Positions 35,565 to 48,493 of a DNA stretch of 64,000 nt are shown in pieces. Source of the DNA: Stomorhina lunata. Its lineage: Eukaryota > Arthropoda > Insecta > Diptera > Rhiniidae. Within the stretch, counting starts at the first letter, position 1; each line of letters opens with the position of its first letter. Location of the stretch: assembly GCA_933228675.1 (NCBI GenBank), contig OW121743.1, positions 60,904,139 through 60,968,138 on the forward strand. Reading direction: 5' to 3'. A program made the position numbers and the translations under genes. Below the pieces are notes generated by a model. It was given only the letters and a program-made list of their open reading frames with translations, was not told the origin of the DNA and did not search any database.

Positions 35565-36095
35565 CGGTGCCCCCAATCAATTTATCACATCCCCCACTCA
35601 CTCACAATAGTGCCTAATAACCAATCCTCCGGTAACTCCCAATATCACGTGCTTTATTGCAACCCCACAACAATCTACAGTACCAACCGAGAACAAGATA
35701 CAGTACTACCCCCCCGACGATATGCTACATTACCCCTCCGGCAACATGTCACACCATCCCCCATACGAAACTCCGCTTTTACCCCCTGCAATATGCCACA
35801 TTACACCCCCCCAAAACAAGCTTTGCTTATCCCCCGCAACATACCACATTACCCCCCAACCATCATGCTACTTTAGCCCTCTGGCAATGTGCTGCATCAT
35901 CCCCCCTACAACACGCTTCAATAAAACCCCACAATATACTGCATTACCCCCCAGATGATATGCTGCATAACTCCCCCAGCAACATGCTACCCAACCCCGC
36001 CAACGGCATACTACATTACCCACAAGATAATATGGTGCACTACTCCCTCACATCAAGCTACCCCAATCCCCCACAACATGCTGCATTCCCCTCTC
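35565..36095 (+). repeat. C-rich degenerate 24-bp minisatellite inside ORF2
   Basis: Roughly 16 to 20 diverged units of the form AACATGCTGCATTACCCCCC, about 24 bp each (for example near 35,720, 35,795, 35,845, 35,935, 35,960 and 36,005). The plus strand carries C4-C7 runs every unit. Because 24 is divisible by three, long frames persist in all three phases and give Pro/His/Thr-rich peptides. This is foreign to jockey-type ORF2. Confidence 0.85.
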
Positions 36096-36099
36096 GACA

Positions 36100-36553
36100 A
36101 GTCAGGTGTAATAGAATATACTCAGCCGATGTCGAATGGCAAATTCATAGATCCCCCCAATCTAAAAACAGATTCCGAAATTGCATAAAATCACTAAGAA
36201 AATTACTAGCATCCCAAAGAGTTGAGTCCCTGGGAACTTATCTAAATGGACTAGATGCAACCCCACAATCTGACTATTCATTATGGCGAGCTGCTAAAAG
36301 CTATAAAAGTCTTATCATTCGTAAACCACCTTTGAGAACTACGAGTGGAGGCTGGACAAGAAGCGACTCGGAGAAAGGTAATCTGTTTGTAAACCACCTG
36401 AAAAATGTGTTTACCCCCAACTTATCAAATGACATGATGGAGCTACCCCCTGTTGTACAGCAACGTAGAACAACGATAAGGTTTGAGACTCGGGAGGTTA
36501 TAAAATCTATACTTGAATTAAACCCCAAAAAGCACCTGGATTTGACAAACTGA
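36100..36553 (+). pseudogene. ORF2 linker and RT start of jockey-type element
   Basis: In one frame from the minisatellite to 36,553 the sequence reads KNRFRNCIKSLRKLLASQR, DYSLWRAAKSYK and GGWTRSDSEKGNLFVNHL, followed by TREVIKSILELNPKK. This is the usual region leading to the RT fingers in jockey elements. A single-base loss in the codons just before the GFDKLSNK block moves the rest into another frame, so the frame ends at 36,553. Confidence 0.8.
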
Positions 36554-36561
36554 GCAATAAA

Positions 36562-37497
36562 ATGTTAAAAGAGCTACCCTTAGTAGTAATAAGAATAATA
36601 ACATTTATTTTTAATGCAATCCTACATCTAAAATATTATCCTCCAGAATGGAAAGTTTCATTAATCACTATGGTTCCTAAACCAGATAAAGATCACACAA
36701 AAGTAGAGTCATATAGACCTATAAGTCTTCTATCTAATATGTCAAAGCGATTTGAAAAACTGTTGGTTACCAAATTAACGCAAATATTGGATGAAATCGG
36801 ATACATTCCCAATCATCAGTTCGGGTTTAGAAGAAAGCATAGCACAATTGAACAAACACATAGACTTGTAACTGCAATTCGAAATACTTTTGAAGAAAAG
36901 AAATATTGCTCTGCTCTCTTCATTGATGTATCACAAGCATTTGACAAGGTATGGCATGAAGGTTTAATTTACAAATTGAAGCAAATTTTCCCCATAGACA
37001 TATACATGCTCCTAGATAGCTACCTGACCCATAGTAAATTTATTATTAAAGAAGGAAACTTCTTAAGTACCCCACAACCTATTGAAGCTGGTGTTCCCCA
37101 AGGCAGCATGTTAGGACCAATTCTTTATATTATATACACCTCTGATATGCCTACAAATATATATACAAACACGTCCACATTTGCAGATGATACTGTCATT
37201 CTAAGTATTAATGAAAAACCAGTTGAAGCATCTAAGAATTTACAGAACCACATATTTCAAATAGAAAAATGGCTAAACCAATGGAAAATAAAAGTGAATG
37301 AACAAAAATGCATTCATATCACCTTTATATTGCGTAGAGACTCGTGCCTTTCAGTTAAAATTAATAACCAATCTATCCCCCAACAATCAGAAGTTAAATA
37401 CCTGGGTATTCACTTGGATCGACGGCTTACGTGGAAGAGTCACATAGATGCCAAATTGACCCAAATTAAACTAAAGTCAGCCCACTTTTACTTATAA
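36562..37497 (+). pseudogene. Reverse transcriptase domain of jockey-type element
   Basis: The 311-codon frame carries the RT signatures in order: SYRPISLLSNMSKRFEKLL (about residue 53), HQFGFRRKHSTIEQ (about 92), the motif A region ALFIDVSQAFDKVWHEGL (about 115), GVPQGSMLGPILY (about 178), TFADDTVIL with the catalytic Asp pair (about 206) and KYLGIHLDRRLTW (about 278). The product would be a reverse transcriptase that copies the element's RNA at a nicked chromosomal target. No stop interrupts the domain, so it is relatively young. The C-terminal third of ORF2 is missing, and the preceding frameshift disconnects it from the endonuclease. Confidence 0.92.
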
Positions 37498-40255
37498 GAG
37501 GTTAACAACGGGTAAAAAGGGGAAAAAATCGAAAACGCTATATCTCCTAAAGTAATAGGTATAGAAACAAAATTAAAATTACGTTTTAAGCAGCTATGAA
37601 AATAAGCGGACAGGTGTTTGGTACTTTTTGAAACTATGTCCGATAGGGGGTAAAAAAGGGTGAAAATAGTTTTTTTGGCACCTTTTTAACCCACTCTTAT
37701 ATTTTAAACTAAAGAATATAGAAAGAAATTTGGTACTGCAATCGATAGATGTAAAAGAAACATGAAACACGTATTTGGTACTTTTTTGATTTTGGAGCCA
37801 AAAGGGATAAAATTATAACTTAACATCTCCAAAGTAATATGAATATTAACATTATACATTATGTTAAATGCGTTTAAAAAAAAATGTACCGAATTCAATT
37901 GGCACCAAAAAAGTACCAAATATACATATGGAACTTTTAGAAATTAGGGAATAAAAAGGGGGAAAATTAGTATTATTTTAAACAAATGAATGTTTGTCTG
38001 TATGTATGTTCTTTATAGAATTGTAAAATGTGAATTTGATCATGTTATGCTCTTTAGCGAAGATGTTGCAGATAAACCGGCGAAGGTTTTAAAGTTGATG
38101 GCGACAGATGGCGCCACTGAAAATTACTAAAAATTAATAAAATCGTAAACTCTACATTTGATCATGCTATGATCTTTAGCAAAGTTGTAGCGCATGAGCC
38201 GACGAAGGCTTTTTAGTTGGCATGAATAATTTCCGACGGGTGGCGCTACAGAAACTTACTCAAAGTCAATTTAATCGTAATCTGTACATTTTATCATGCT
38301 ACAATCTTTAGCAAAGTTGTTGCACATGAGCCGACGAAGGTTTCTTAGTTGGTATGAAGAAATTTCGACAGGTGGCGCCACTGAAATTTACTCAAAGTCA
38401 ATTTAATCGTATGCTGTACATTTAATCATGCTATAATCTTCAGCAAAGTTGTTACGGATAAGCCGAAGAAGGTTTATGAATTGGAATGAGCAAAGTCCGA
38501 CAGGTGGCGCCACAGAAAATTACTCAAAGTGAATTAAATCGAAAACTGTGCATTTGATCATATTATAATCATAAGAAAAGTTGTTACGAATAAGCAGACA
38601 AAGGTTTCTTATATGGTATGAACAACTTCAGGTAGCGCCACTGCAAACTACTCAGAATGAATTAAATCGTAAACTGTGCATTTGATAAGACTATAATCTT
38701 TAGCAAAGTTGTTGCGCATGAGTCGACGGAGGTTTCTGTTGATATGAATAATTTCCAAAACTATTCAAAATGAGTTAAACTGTAAACTATGCAAACTATG
38801 TGTTGGTCGGACAAAATAAATCAAATAATTCAAAATTAACTGAATATTTCTACAATGCCTTTCCTCTAAATTTATTTTAGCACTTTATAATATAAAATAT
38901 ATAAAAACTTTAAAATTTTCCTCAAAATGCTTATCATAAAGCTCCGAGCAAGGCTCGGTCAACCAGAAACCTCCGTCGACTCATGCGCAACAACTTTGCT
39001 AAAGATTATAGTCTGATCGAATGCACAGTTTACGACTTAATTCATTTTGAGCAGTTTGCGGTGGCGCCACCTGAAGTTGTTCATAACATATAAGAAAACT
39101 TTGTTTGCTTATTCGTAACAACTTTGCTTATGATTATAGCATGATTACTTTGAGTAATTTTCTGTGGCGCCACCTGTCGGACTTTGCTCATTCCAATTCA
39201 TAAGCCTTCTTCGGCTTATCCGTAACAAATTTGCTGAAGATTATAGCATGATTAAATGTACAGCTTACGATTAAATTGACTTTGAATAAATTTCAGTGGC
39301 GCCACCTGTAGAAATTTCTTCATAGCAACTAAAAAGCCTTCGCCGGCTCATGCGCTACAACTTTGCTAAAGATTGTAGCATGATTAAATGTACAGATTAC
39401 GATTAAATTGACTTTGAATAAATTTCAGTGGCGCCACCTGTAGAAATTTCTTCATAGCAACTAAAAAGCCTTCGCCGGCTCATGAGCTACAACTTTGCTA
39501 AAGATCATAGCATGATCAAATTTACATTTTACGATTTAATTAATTTTTAGTAATTTTCAGTGGCGCCATCTGTCGGAAATTAGTCTTATCAGCTTAAAAA
39601 CCTTCGCCGGCTTATCCGCAACATCTTCGCTAAAGAACATAGCATGATCAAATTCACAGTTTACTATTCTATAAAGAACATACTACAGACAAACATTCAT
39701 TTGTTTAAAATAATACTAATTTTCCCCCTTTTCATTCCCTAATTTCTAAAAGTTCCATATGCATATTTGGTACTTTTTTGGTGCCAATTGAATTCGGTAC
39801 ATTTTTTAAAACGCATTTAACATAATGTATAATGTTCCTATTCATATTACTTTGGAGATGTTAAGTTATCATTTTATCCCTTTTTACCCATTTTGACTCC
39901 AAAATCAAAAAAGTACCAAATACGTGTTTCATGTTTCTTTTACATCTATTGATTGCAGTACCAAGTTTTTTTCTATATTCTTTAGTTTAAAATATAAGAG
40001 TGGGTTCAAAAGGTACCAAAAAAACTATTTTCACCCTTTTTTACCCCCTATCGGACATAGTTTCAAAAAAGTACCAAGCACCTGTCCGCTTATTTTCATA
40101 GCTGTTTAAAACGTAATTTTAATTTTGTTTCTATACCTATTACTTTAGGAGATATAGTGTTTTCGATTTTTTCCCCTTTTTACCCGTTTTTACCCTCTTA
40201 GAGGCAAATGTTCCAAAAGTCCCTTCTTCTTCGACCTATACATCAAAAAGGATAC
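37493..40255. mobile_element. Large inverted-repeat element with 132-bp internal repeats, copy 2
   Basis: The left part (37,493-38,968, reverse of copy 1 at 16,742-18,295) and right part (38,969-40,255, forward) form arms of about 1.28 kb around a centre at 38,780-38,968. GGCGCC-type markers recur at 38,108, 38,242, 38,372, 38,504 and 38,634 on the left and 39,062, 39,167, 39,300, 39,432 and 39,565 on the right. The arms differ by small changes. It terminates the jockey RT at its left edge. No coding capacity. Confidence 0.85.
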
Positions 40256-41698
40256 CCAGCTAAAACATGTGTGAGTGATTTTGACATATGTTTTTATGCA
40301 GCTGGCAGATAAATGACATAATGGGACGCAATTTTATATTAAAGTGTTTATCGTTATCGTTCGCATTTGTTTTCGTTCGACTTGTCGTACTGAAAACTTT
40401 TAATTGGGACGCAAATAGCTGTTTTTTTGTTGAGAATGCGAACGATCGAAAACGTTCGATATCGTGGGATAGGCTGTAAATGTTGCTTATATGAAGGTTC
40501 AAATAAAATTAGATTTGTTCAAAAATCAATTCTTGCGATCAACTTATATAGACGCAAATTGTCAAAAGTCATTTAAATCGGTTGTAGGGTATTTATACTC
40601 AGACAAACTTTACCAAATACAAAACATTTAGTCGGTACTTATGAAACGATGCGATGACGTTATCATTAACAATTTGATAAAGCTTTTGGCGCTCCCCACT
40701 CAAAAACAGAGAAACCTAAATAAAGAGAATGAGAGAACATAAGACAGTTGTAAACAAGCTACCGAATGTTATTGTAAATGTCTGGCTGGATCATTAAGAA
40801 CTACTACAATTCTGTGAAGGCCGGTGTTTTTTTGGGTTATATCTGCTTTTTCTCGTCTAATAAAACATCAAAAATCTAATGAATATCATAAACTGACAAA
40901 GAGGTGTAATCAAAAAACCTCTCCAGAAGAGCATTTAGGTATTGGAAGAGTGTTCAAATTAAGTTTTTGGTTCGAGAGTTATTATGAGACATGGGAGGGA
41001 ATTTGAAACATTTCAAGTGTTTTTTTTTGTGGTTTGTTTATTTTTTAAAATGTTTTGTATATTATTTTAGTCTAATTCTAAACGTGAACGTGTGTTAAGC
41101 ATTTGTTTGAAAACCGATCATTTCGATATAATAAAATTCAAATAAAATGTTTAAAATTAAAATAAAATATTAACCTTTTAACATAAAACCCGTATTTTAG
41201 TGAATACGTCAGAAGTATGGAAATAATATTATAAAATTTTGATAACGTGGGAGATTTGTGACAAAAAAAGAGTGATTTAATAACAAATAATAAATTTAAA
41301 TAACTAAAAAAAAAGAAATTACAACTAAAATGTTTATAAAAAAATTTGATGAAAAATCTTGAATTTAAACAAATAATTTTAAAAATCTAAAATTTCAAAT
41401 AAATTATTTTATAAAGTGGAAATGTGGTTTTGGGTCATTTAAATCCAAAACAAAGCAGCCACTGACCCTTAACATAAAAAGCAAAAAAAAACATCTGTTA
41501 TGTTAAATCTAACGGTCTACGATTTCAAAAATTTAACATAGATACGGATCAAGTCGAAACGAATCAACTCAAAATTACGCGAGTGTTGAAATTGTGTTAA
41601 ATGGAACATTTAAATTATACTTCCGTTGAAATTTTGTATCCAAAGTAATAAAAGCATCTGTTTTTACCCGACAAAACTGTAACAGTTGGGTTCTATTC
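40256..41698. other. Unique AT-rich DNA, no gene seen
   Basis: No recognisable gene. A partial palindromic patch CGAACGATCGAAAACGTTCG lies near 40,440. The open frames here are short and lack domains. Confidence 0.5.
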
Positions 41699-41700
41699 TA

Positions 41701-43588
41701 TTGGGTTGTTCAAAAAGTAATTTCGTGTTTTTTTTAATAAAAATTAAAAACATATAGAAAGATATTTCTACTGAAAATTTTTCTATAGAAAAATATTACT
41801 AAAGAAAATTTTTCCATAGAAAAATATTTCTAACGAAAATTGTTTTTATAGAAAAATATTTCTATCGAAAATTTTTCTATCCAAAAATATTTCTATCGAA
41901 AATTTTCTGTCTATCGAAAATTTTTCTATAGAAAAATATTTCTATCGAAAATTTGTTTATAGAAAAATATTTCTAAATTTTATAGAAAATTTTTCGATAG
42001 AAAAATACTTCTAAATTTTCTAAAATTTTCGATAGAAATATTTTTGTATAGAAACATTTTCGATACAAATATTTTTCTATAGAAAACTTTTCGATAGAAA
42101 TATTTTTCTATAGAAAACTTTTCGAAAGAAATATTTTTCTATACAAAAATTTTCGATAGAAATATTTTTCTTTAGAAAAATTTTCGATAGAAATATTTTT
42201 CTATAGAAAAATTTTTGATAGAAATATTTTTCTATAGAAAAATTTTCGATAGAAATATTTTCGATAGAAAAATTTTCGATAGAAATATTTTTCTATAGAA
42301 AAATTTTCGATAGAAATATTTTTCTATAGAAAAATTTTCGATAGAAATATTTTTCTATAGAAAAATTTTCGATAGAAATATTTTTCTATAGAAAAATTTT
42401 CGATAGAAATATTTTTCTATAGAAAAATTTTCGATAGAAATATTTTAAAGCTTGGCAAAGCTTTCTATAGAAAAATTTTCGATAGAAATATTTTTCTATA
42501 GAAAAATTTTTCTATAGAAAAATTTTCGATAGAATTATTTTTCTATAGAAAAATTTTCGATAGAATTATTTTTCTATAGAAAAATTTTCGATAGAGATAT
42601 TTTTCTATAGAAAAATTTTCGATAGAAATATTTTTCTATAGAAAAATTTTCGATAGAAATATTTTTCTATAGAAAAATTTTCGATAGAAATATTTTTCTA
42701 TAGAAAAATTTTCGATAGAAATATTTTTCTATAGAAAAATTTTCGATAGAAATATTTTTCTATAGAAAAATTTTCGATAGAAATATTTTTCTATAGAAAA
42801 ATTTTCGATAGAAATATTTTTCTATAGAAAAATTTTCGATAGAAATATTTTTCTATAGAAAAATTTTCGATAGAAATATTTTTCTATAGAAAAATTTTCG
42901 ATAGAAATATTTTTCTATAGAAAAATTTTCGATAGAAATATTTTTCTATAGAAAAATTTTCGATAGAAATATTTTTCTATAGAAAAATTTTCGATAGAAA
43001 CATTTTTCTATAGAAAAATTTTCGATAGAAACATTTTTCTATAGAAAAATTTTCGATAGAAACATTTTTCTATAGAAAAATTTTCGATAGAAACATTTTT
43101 CTATAGAAAAATTTTCGAAAGAAATATTTTTCTATAGAAAAATTTTCGATAGAAATATTTTTCTATGGAAAAATTTTCGATAGAAATATTTTTCTATAGA
43201 AAAATTTTCGATAGAAATATTTTTCTATAGAAAAATTTTCGATAGAAATATTTTTCTATAGAAAAATTTTCGATAGAAATATTTTTCTATAGAAAAATTT
43301 TCGATAGAAATATTTTTCTATAGAAAAATTTTCGATAGAAATATTTTTCTATAGAAAAATTTTCGATAGAAATATTTTTCTATAGAAAAATTTTCGATAG
43401 AAATATTTTTCTATAGAAAAATTTTCGATAGAAATATTTTTCTATAGAAAAATTTTCGATAGAAATATTTTTCTATAGAAAAATATATCTATCGAAAATT
43501 ATTTCTATCGAAAATGAAGTCAGGTTCGAAAAAATACAAAAAAATATTTTCTAGAAAAAAAAACGAAATTACTTTTCGAACAACCCAC
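41701..43588. mobile_element. Mariner-type MITE filled with 31-bp satellite
   Basis: The left end TTGGGTTGTTCAAAAAGTAA and the right end (reverse complement GTGGGTTGTTCGAAAAGTAA), continuing ATTTCGT on both sides, match over about 33 bp with about three differences. The dinucleotide TA flanks both ends (41,699-41,700 and 43,589-43,590), the target duplication of Tc1/mariner elements. Everything between is satellite, and no transposase remains. Confidence 0.88.
41752..43515 (+). repeat. 31-bp satellite within mariner-type ends
   Basis: The unit is AAATATTTTTCTATAG plus AAAAATTTTCGATAG, period 31 bp (for example 42,842 to 42,873). The left 300 bp is mixed in orientation and diverged, the middle is homogeneous, and a run of four units near 42,990-43,100 carries AAACATTTTT. 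One unit near 42,445-42,468 has a small palindromic insertion, AAAGCTTGGCAAAGCTTT. Confidence 0.95.
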
Positions 43589-43590
43589 TA

Positions 43591-44846
43591 AACAAAATGT
43601 AACAGCAACAGTTTTCAATTCTAAGTGTAACTGGATGGTTACAAAATAACAGACATTTTGTGTTTTTTTTTTATATGTAAAAAGTAGAAAAACAACCGAC
43701 ATCAAAACAGCAATAAAGTGTTCGTTAAAACCTCCATCTAAAAAAATTTTAAATCTAAATTTTTGAAACCATTAACAAAAATAATTAATTCTATCTTCCT
43801 CATTAAAGTAATTCTCTTCTTTTTTGTTATAAAATAGCACGTTTTTTTCTTTTTCAACTAAAAAAAAAAACAAAACAACTTTTGTAAAATAGAAAGAAAT
43901 ATTAGAAAAAAAACAAAATTTTTTAAGTTCCAGTTTTAGTTAAACGTTTATTTTACCTTCAAATTTCTTTTATAACAAAATTCTACCACCAGAAAGAAAA
44001 CCACTGCTTTTTTGTATATCTTTTCTATTAAATACTTGAAGCCAAAAAAAAAAAATTATAAATAAATTAATATTAAACAGCCGATAGAAAACAAAAAAAT
44101 ATTTAAACATGTATTCAGCCGGTAATTAATTCAGTTTTTTTATAAATAATTTATTGTTCATTGATTGTTTCATTTTAATTTTAAAAAATATATAAAATTG
44201 AATATTTGTATATTTGTATGTAAAATAAGTGTATTTATCTATGAATATATTTTTAAAGTTATTTTTATCATTTACTTTATTTTTTGCATTATCTTATTTG
44301 GAAATTTTAATAATCTATTAGTTGCCTTTAATTGTGTGCTTATATGGTATTAGTTACAGTTGTGGTGATGATAGTAGCAAATTTGAAAGTTTTGTTACTT
44401 TTAATTTGATACAAATAATGGAAATTGCAAGAACAATAAACAGAAAACTTGTCCAAGTCTAAAGAATTTGCAACAACGATAGCAAAATTTCAAAGACTTA
44501 TTTTAAAAACCAATATTTTTGAAAAATTTTCTATAAAATTAAAAATGTTTATCAATTGTAACTTTTTTATGACGTATTTCTTTTTTAACTTTATAAAAAC
44601 ATTAATCTAATGCAAATTAAAAAGTTTGCTACTTTTATCACCACAACTGTACCACACTAATTTCACATCTAAGCTTTGAATTCTATAAATTACCTCATCG
44701 CATTTATTGTTACTAGAGTAGTTCTTAAAAAAAAGTTCTTATTTAATACCATTTATTTAGTACACTTTTGTTTTTTATTTCAATCAAAAGATTACACTGG
44801 TCAACAACAAAACAATAGTTTGAAGTTAAACCAAAGTTGTAATACC
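43591..44846. other. AT-rich unique DNA, no gene seen
   Basis: No gene or known repeat recognised. Confidence 0.5.
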
Positions 44847-44920
44847 CACCATAGAGCGGTTCGCTTTTCATACAAAAAAAAGTTGTGTCAGTCACCCCCT
44901 AGGATTTAAGATAATGTTGA
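44847..44920 (+). repeat. Dispersed inverted-repeat end, partner at 51,676-51,749
   Basis: ATAGAGCGGTTCGC, a poly-A stretch, and GTCAGTCACCCCCTAGGATT recur in reverse orientation at 51,676-51,749. A weaker third copy (ACCATAGAGTGG... GAGTCAGTCA) lies at about 49,878-49,920. They may be the ends of one or more non-autonomous elements. Confidence 0.75.
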
Positions 44921-44994
44921 AACAAATCTAAAAAAAAATATTTTTTACCACGCCACTGTAAGGTTCTGTAAGGGCAACATTTCTCTCTTTGATA

Positions 44995-46067
<1,073 letters not shown>

Positions 46068-47689
46068 TGAAAGCACGATAACGCCTAAACTAAAGGAGCT
46101 AAGTCACTGAAACTTGGTAGAGATATTATTCATTTCTTGAAAATGTTTATACCCACCATCAAAAGGAATGGGAGGTATATTGAGATTGTCATTCCGTTTA
46201 TAATTTCCATAATATTGTCTCAAAAAACAAAATTGAAGTATATTCTGAATTCTTATGAAATTCTAAGACGATTGAGCGATGTCCGTCTGTTGTCGGCACG
46301 ATAAAACCTTAACGAAAGGATAAAGGTCTCTGAAATTTGGCATAAATATTTTTCATTTCTTGGAAAATTTTGGTATTGAAACCGTTCAAAATCGGTTCAC
46401 ATTTGACCATAGCTCCTGTATAACCTTGTCTAGGCTAATTATTTGCTAATAAATGACAAATTATAATAGCTATGATGATAAATAATTTGGTATATAGAAG
46501 TTTTACATAAGTCCTAGACACATAAAATTTCATCCAAATCGGTTCACATTTAACCATAGCTCCCATACAAAAAACTTACGGAAACAGTCTTAATTCCACC
46601 AAAAATACACATAAATGCCAACAAATTATAAACTGTAATAGCCTTGGCCACTAAATTTAGCACAAGGAATGGTGACAATCAGTCACCATTTGGCCATGGC
46701 TCCCATATAAAAAACATACGGAAACACCAAAATACAAACGGACATAAGCCCCCTTTTTATGTCCATCTGTCTGTCAGATAAAAGCGCGATAGCGCCTTAC
46801 CGGAAAGAGCTAGAGGAAGAAAATTTTACAAAAGTATTTTTGATATCTTGAAAAAGTTGTACATTGAAAATGGGCGAAATCGGTTCAAATTTAGTTAGAG
46901 CTCCCATATAACCCCGCCCCGGGAATCACATTAAATGAATACAATTGTAATAGCTATGATGACTAAATTTAGAACAGTGAAGTTTTATGCACCTATTGGT
47001 CAGTATATCAAGTTTTATAGGAATCGGCCCATATTTGACCATAGCTTTCATATAAAAAACACTCCCGGAAACCAAAAATTGTAGCAAAGGCCAATTCAAA
47101 GCTATTAAATTAGAAACTATGATAGCTATGGCCACTTAATTTTGCAAGAATAAACTCTATATATATACCAGCCAGTGTGTAAAATTTTGTTATAATTGGT
47201 TAACATTTGGCTACAATTTTTATATGTATAACATCCCCCTTTTATATCTACAATCAAAAATATTCAGAGGTACAAGCAGCACATTAAGATTATGTATATG
47301 GTAGATGCATTAGGCGCTCCTAACAAAATATATGGACCAGTAGTATTACTATCAACTTCTTTATCCTAACTAAATATTAAGCTAAACGAAAAGTATTTAA
47401 CAACTTATTAATGTAAAACCATACCCGATTATGATAACGAATTTTGTTCAAAGTAAATAAATACTAGGGAAACCAATTACATACTTTTGAATGTTGAACT
47501 ATAAAGCTACTACAACCGAAGTTATTACAAATATTTTATTAATTAGCGTAACAACTTTCTTTCAATTTGGTCCACGTTTTGAATTTGCCGCACCCTCGTA
47601 GATATATGAGATATGTTTCTAAATTCAATACAACTTGATGGTGGGTATATAAGATTCGGCAGAGCCGAATATAACACTCTTACTTGTTT
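46068..47689 (+). mobile_element. DINE-1/mini-me-type repeats, subfamily 2
   Basis: The piece 46,068-46,146 continues the (TCTG)n tract. A fresh start TATACCCACCATC at 46,149 leads to a copy ending in the hairpin ATTCGGCAGAGCCGAAT and CTCTTACTTGT at 47,656-47,688. Phrases such as GATAGCGCCTTACCGGAAAG and CGGTTCACATTTGACCATAG recur within it, showing internal segment duplication. Non-coding. Confidence 0.8.
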
Positions 47690-47690
47690 T

Positions 47691-48493
47691 TTATACCCTT
47701 CACCACCATAGGTGGAAAGGGTAAATTGGGTTTGTGCTGATGTTTGTAACGCATAGAAATATTGGTCTGAGACCCACCTTTTAGTATACCAATCGACTTA
47801 GAATCACACCTGAGTTGTTTTAACGATGTCCGTCCGGCTTTGCTGGCTGGCCGGTTATCCATGTAAGCTTTTTATCACTCTACAGGTCGTAATTTTGAAG
47901 ATAATTTGATGAAATTTGGCACAGGTTTATATTTTTGTCCAAGGACGATCCCTATACTTTTTGGACGAAATCGGATTACTATTTTGGCTACCTCCCATAG
48001 GGATGCCTTCCAGGAATAGAGTTTTTGGTCCTTTACAGCCACAAATTTAGTTGTATTTTAATAATATTCAGCACAAATATTGCTTATCATAACCTTAATC
48101 AGTGTTCCTAATTTTGTAGAAATTGGCCCATGTTTTACCGTACCTCCCATACAAGACTCATTCTCAAAAGACGTTTATATACACACAAAAGCAAAAAAAA
48201 AGTTAATAACTCTATCGATAAATGCATTTAATTACTTAAACTTTGCACAGGTAAATATTTTGTAAATATGAACCAATAATCAAAATTTAGTAACAATCGG
48301 TCCACAATTGACCCTAGCTCCCATATCAGGCCCTTAGCCGGAAATGATATAAATCTCGAAATTTTGAAAAAATAGCACATAGTATATGTATGTATGTATG
48401 TAAATAAGACTTAAGGAAAACTTGTTTAATTGTTGGTCCATATTTGACCTTAGTAGTGAAGGGCTTGACCGACAATAGCTTTTCTTACTTGTT
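47691..48493 (+). mobile_element. DINE-1/mini-me-type element, subfamily 1
   Basis: Starts with the hairpin TATACCCTTCACCACC / GGTGGAAAGGGTA, has TTTGTGCTGATGTTTGTAAC and GATGTCCGTCCGG, and ends TTGACCGACAATAGC with TTTCTTACTTGT. It abuts the subfamily-2 copy on its left, so two elements lie head to tail. Confidence 0.85.

Larger units (their letters stand above)
34402..37497 (+). mobile_element. Jockey-type non-LTR retrotransposon, rearranged and 3'-truncated
   Basis: From left to right it contains a stray 112-bp piece of ORF2, the end of ORF1, an ORF1/ORF2 ATGA overlap at 35,068, a deleted endonuclease, a C-rich minisatellite, and an RT domain cut off at 37,497 by the inverted-repeat element that starts near 37,493. 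No 3' UTR or poly-A tail is seen. It is immobile. Confidence 0.85.

Noticed and set aside
35559..36188. Overlapping Pro/His/Thr-rich ORFs in three frames
   Set aside because: They come from the 24-bp minisatellite, whose period keeps all frames open. Only the part after about 36,100 matches retrotransposon ORF2.
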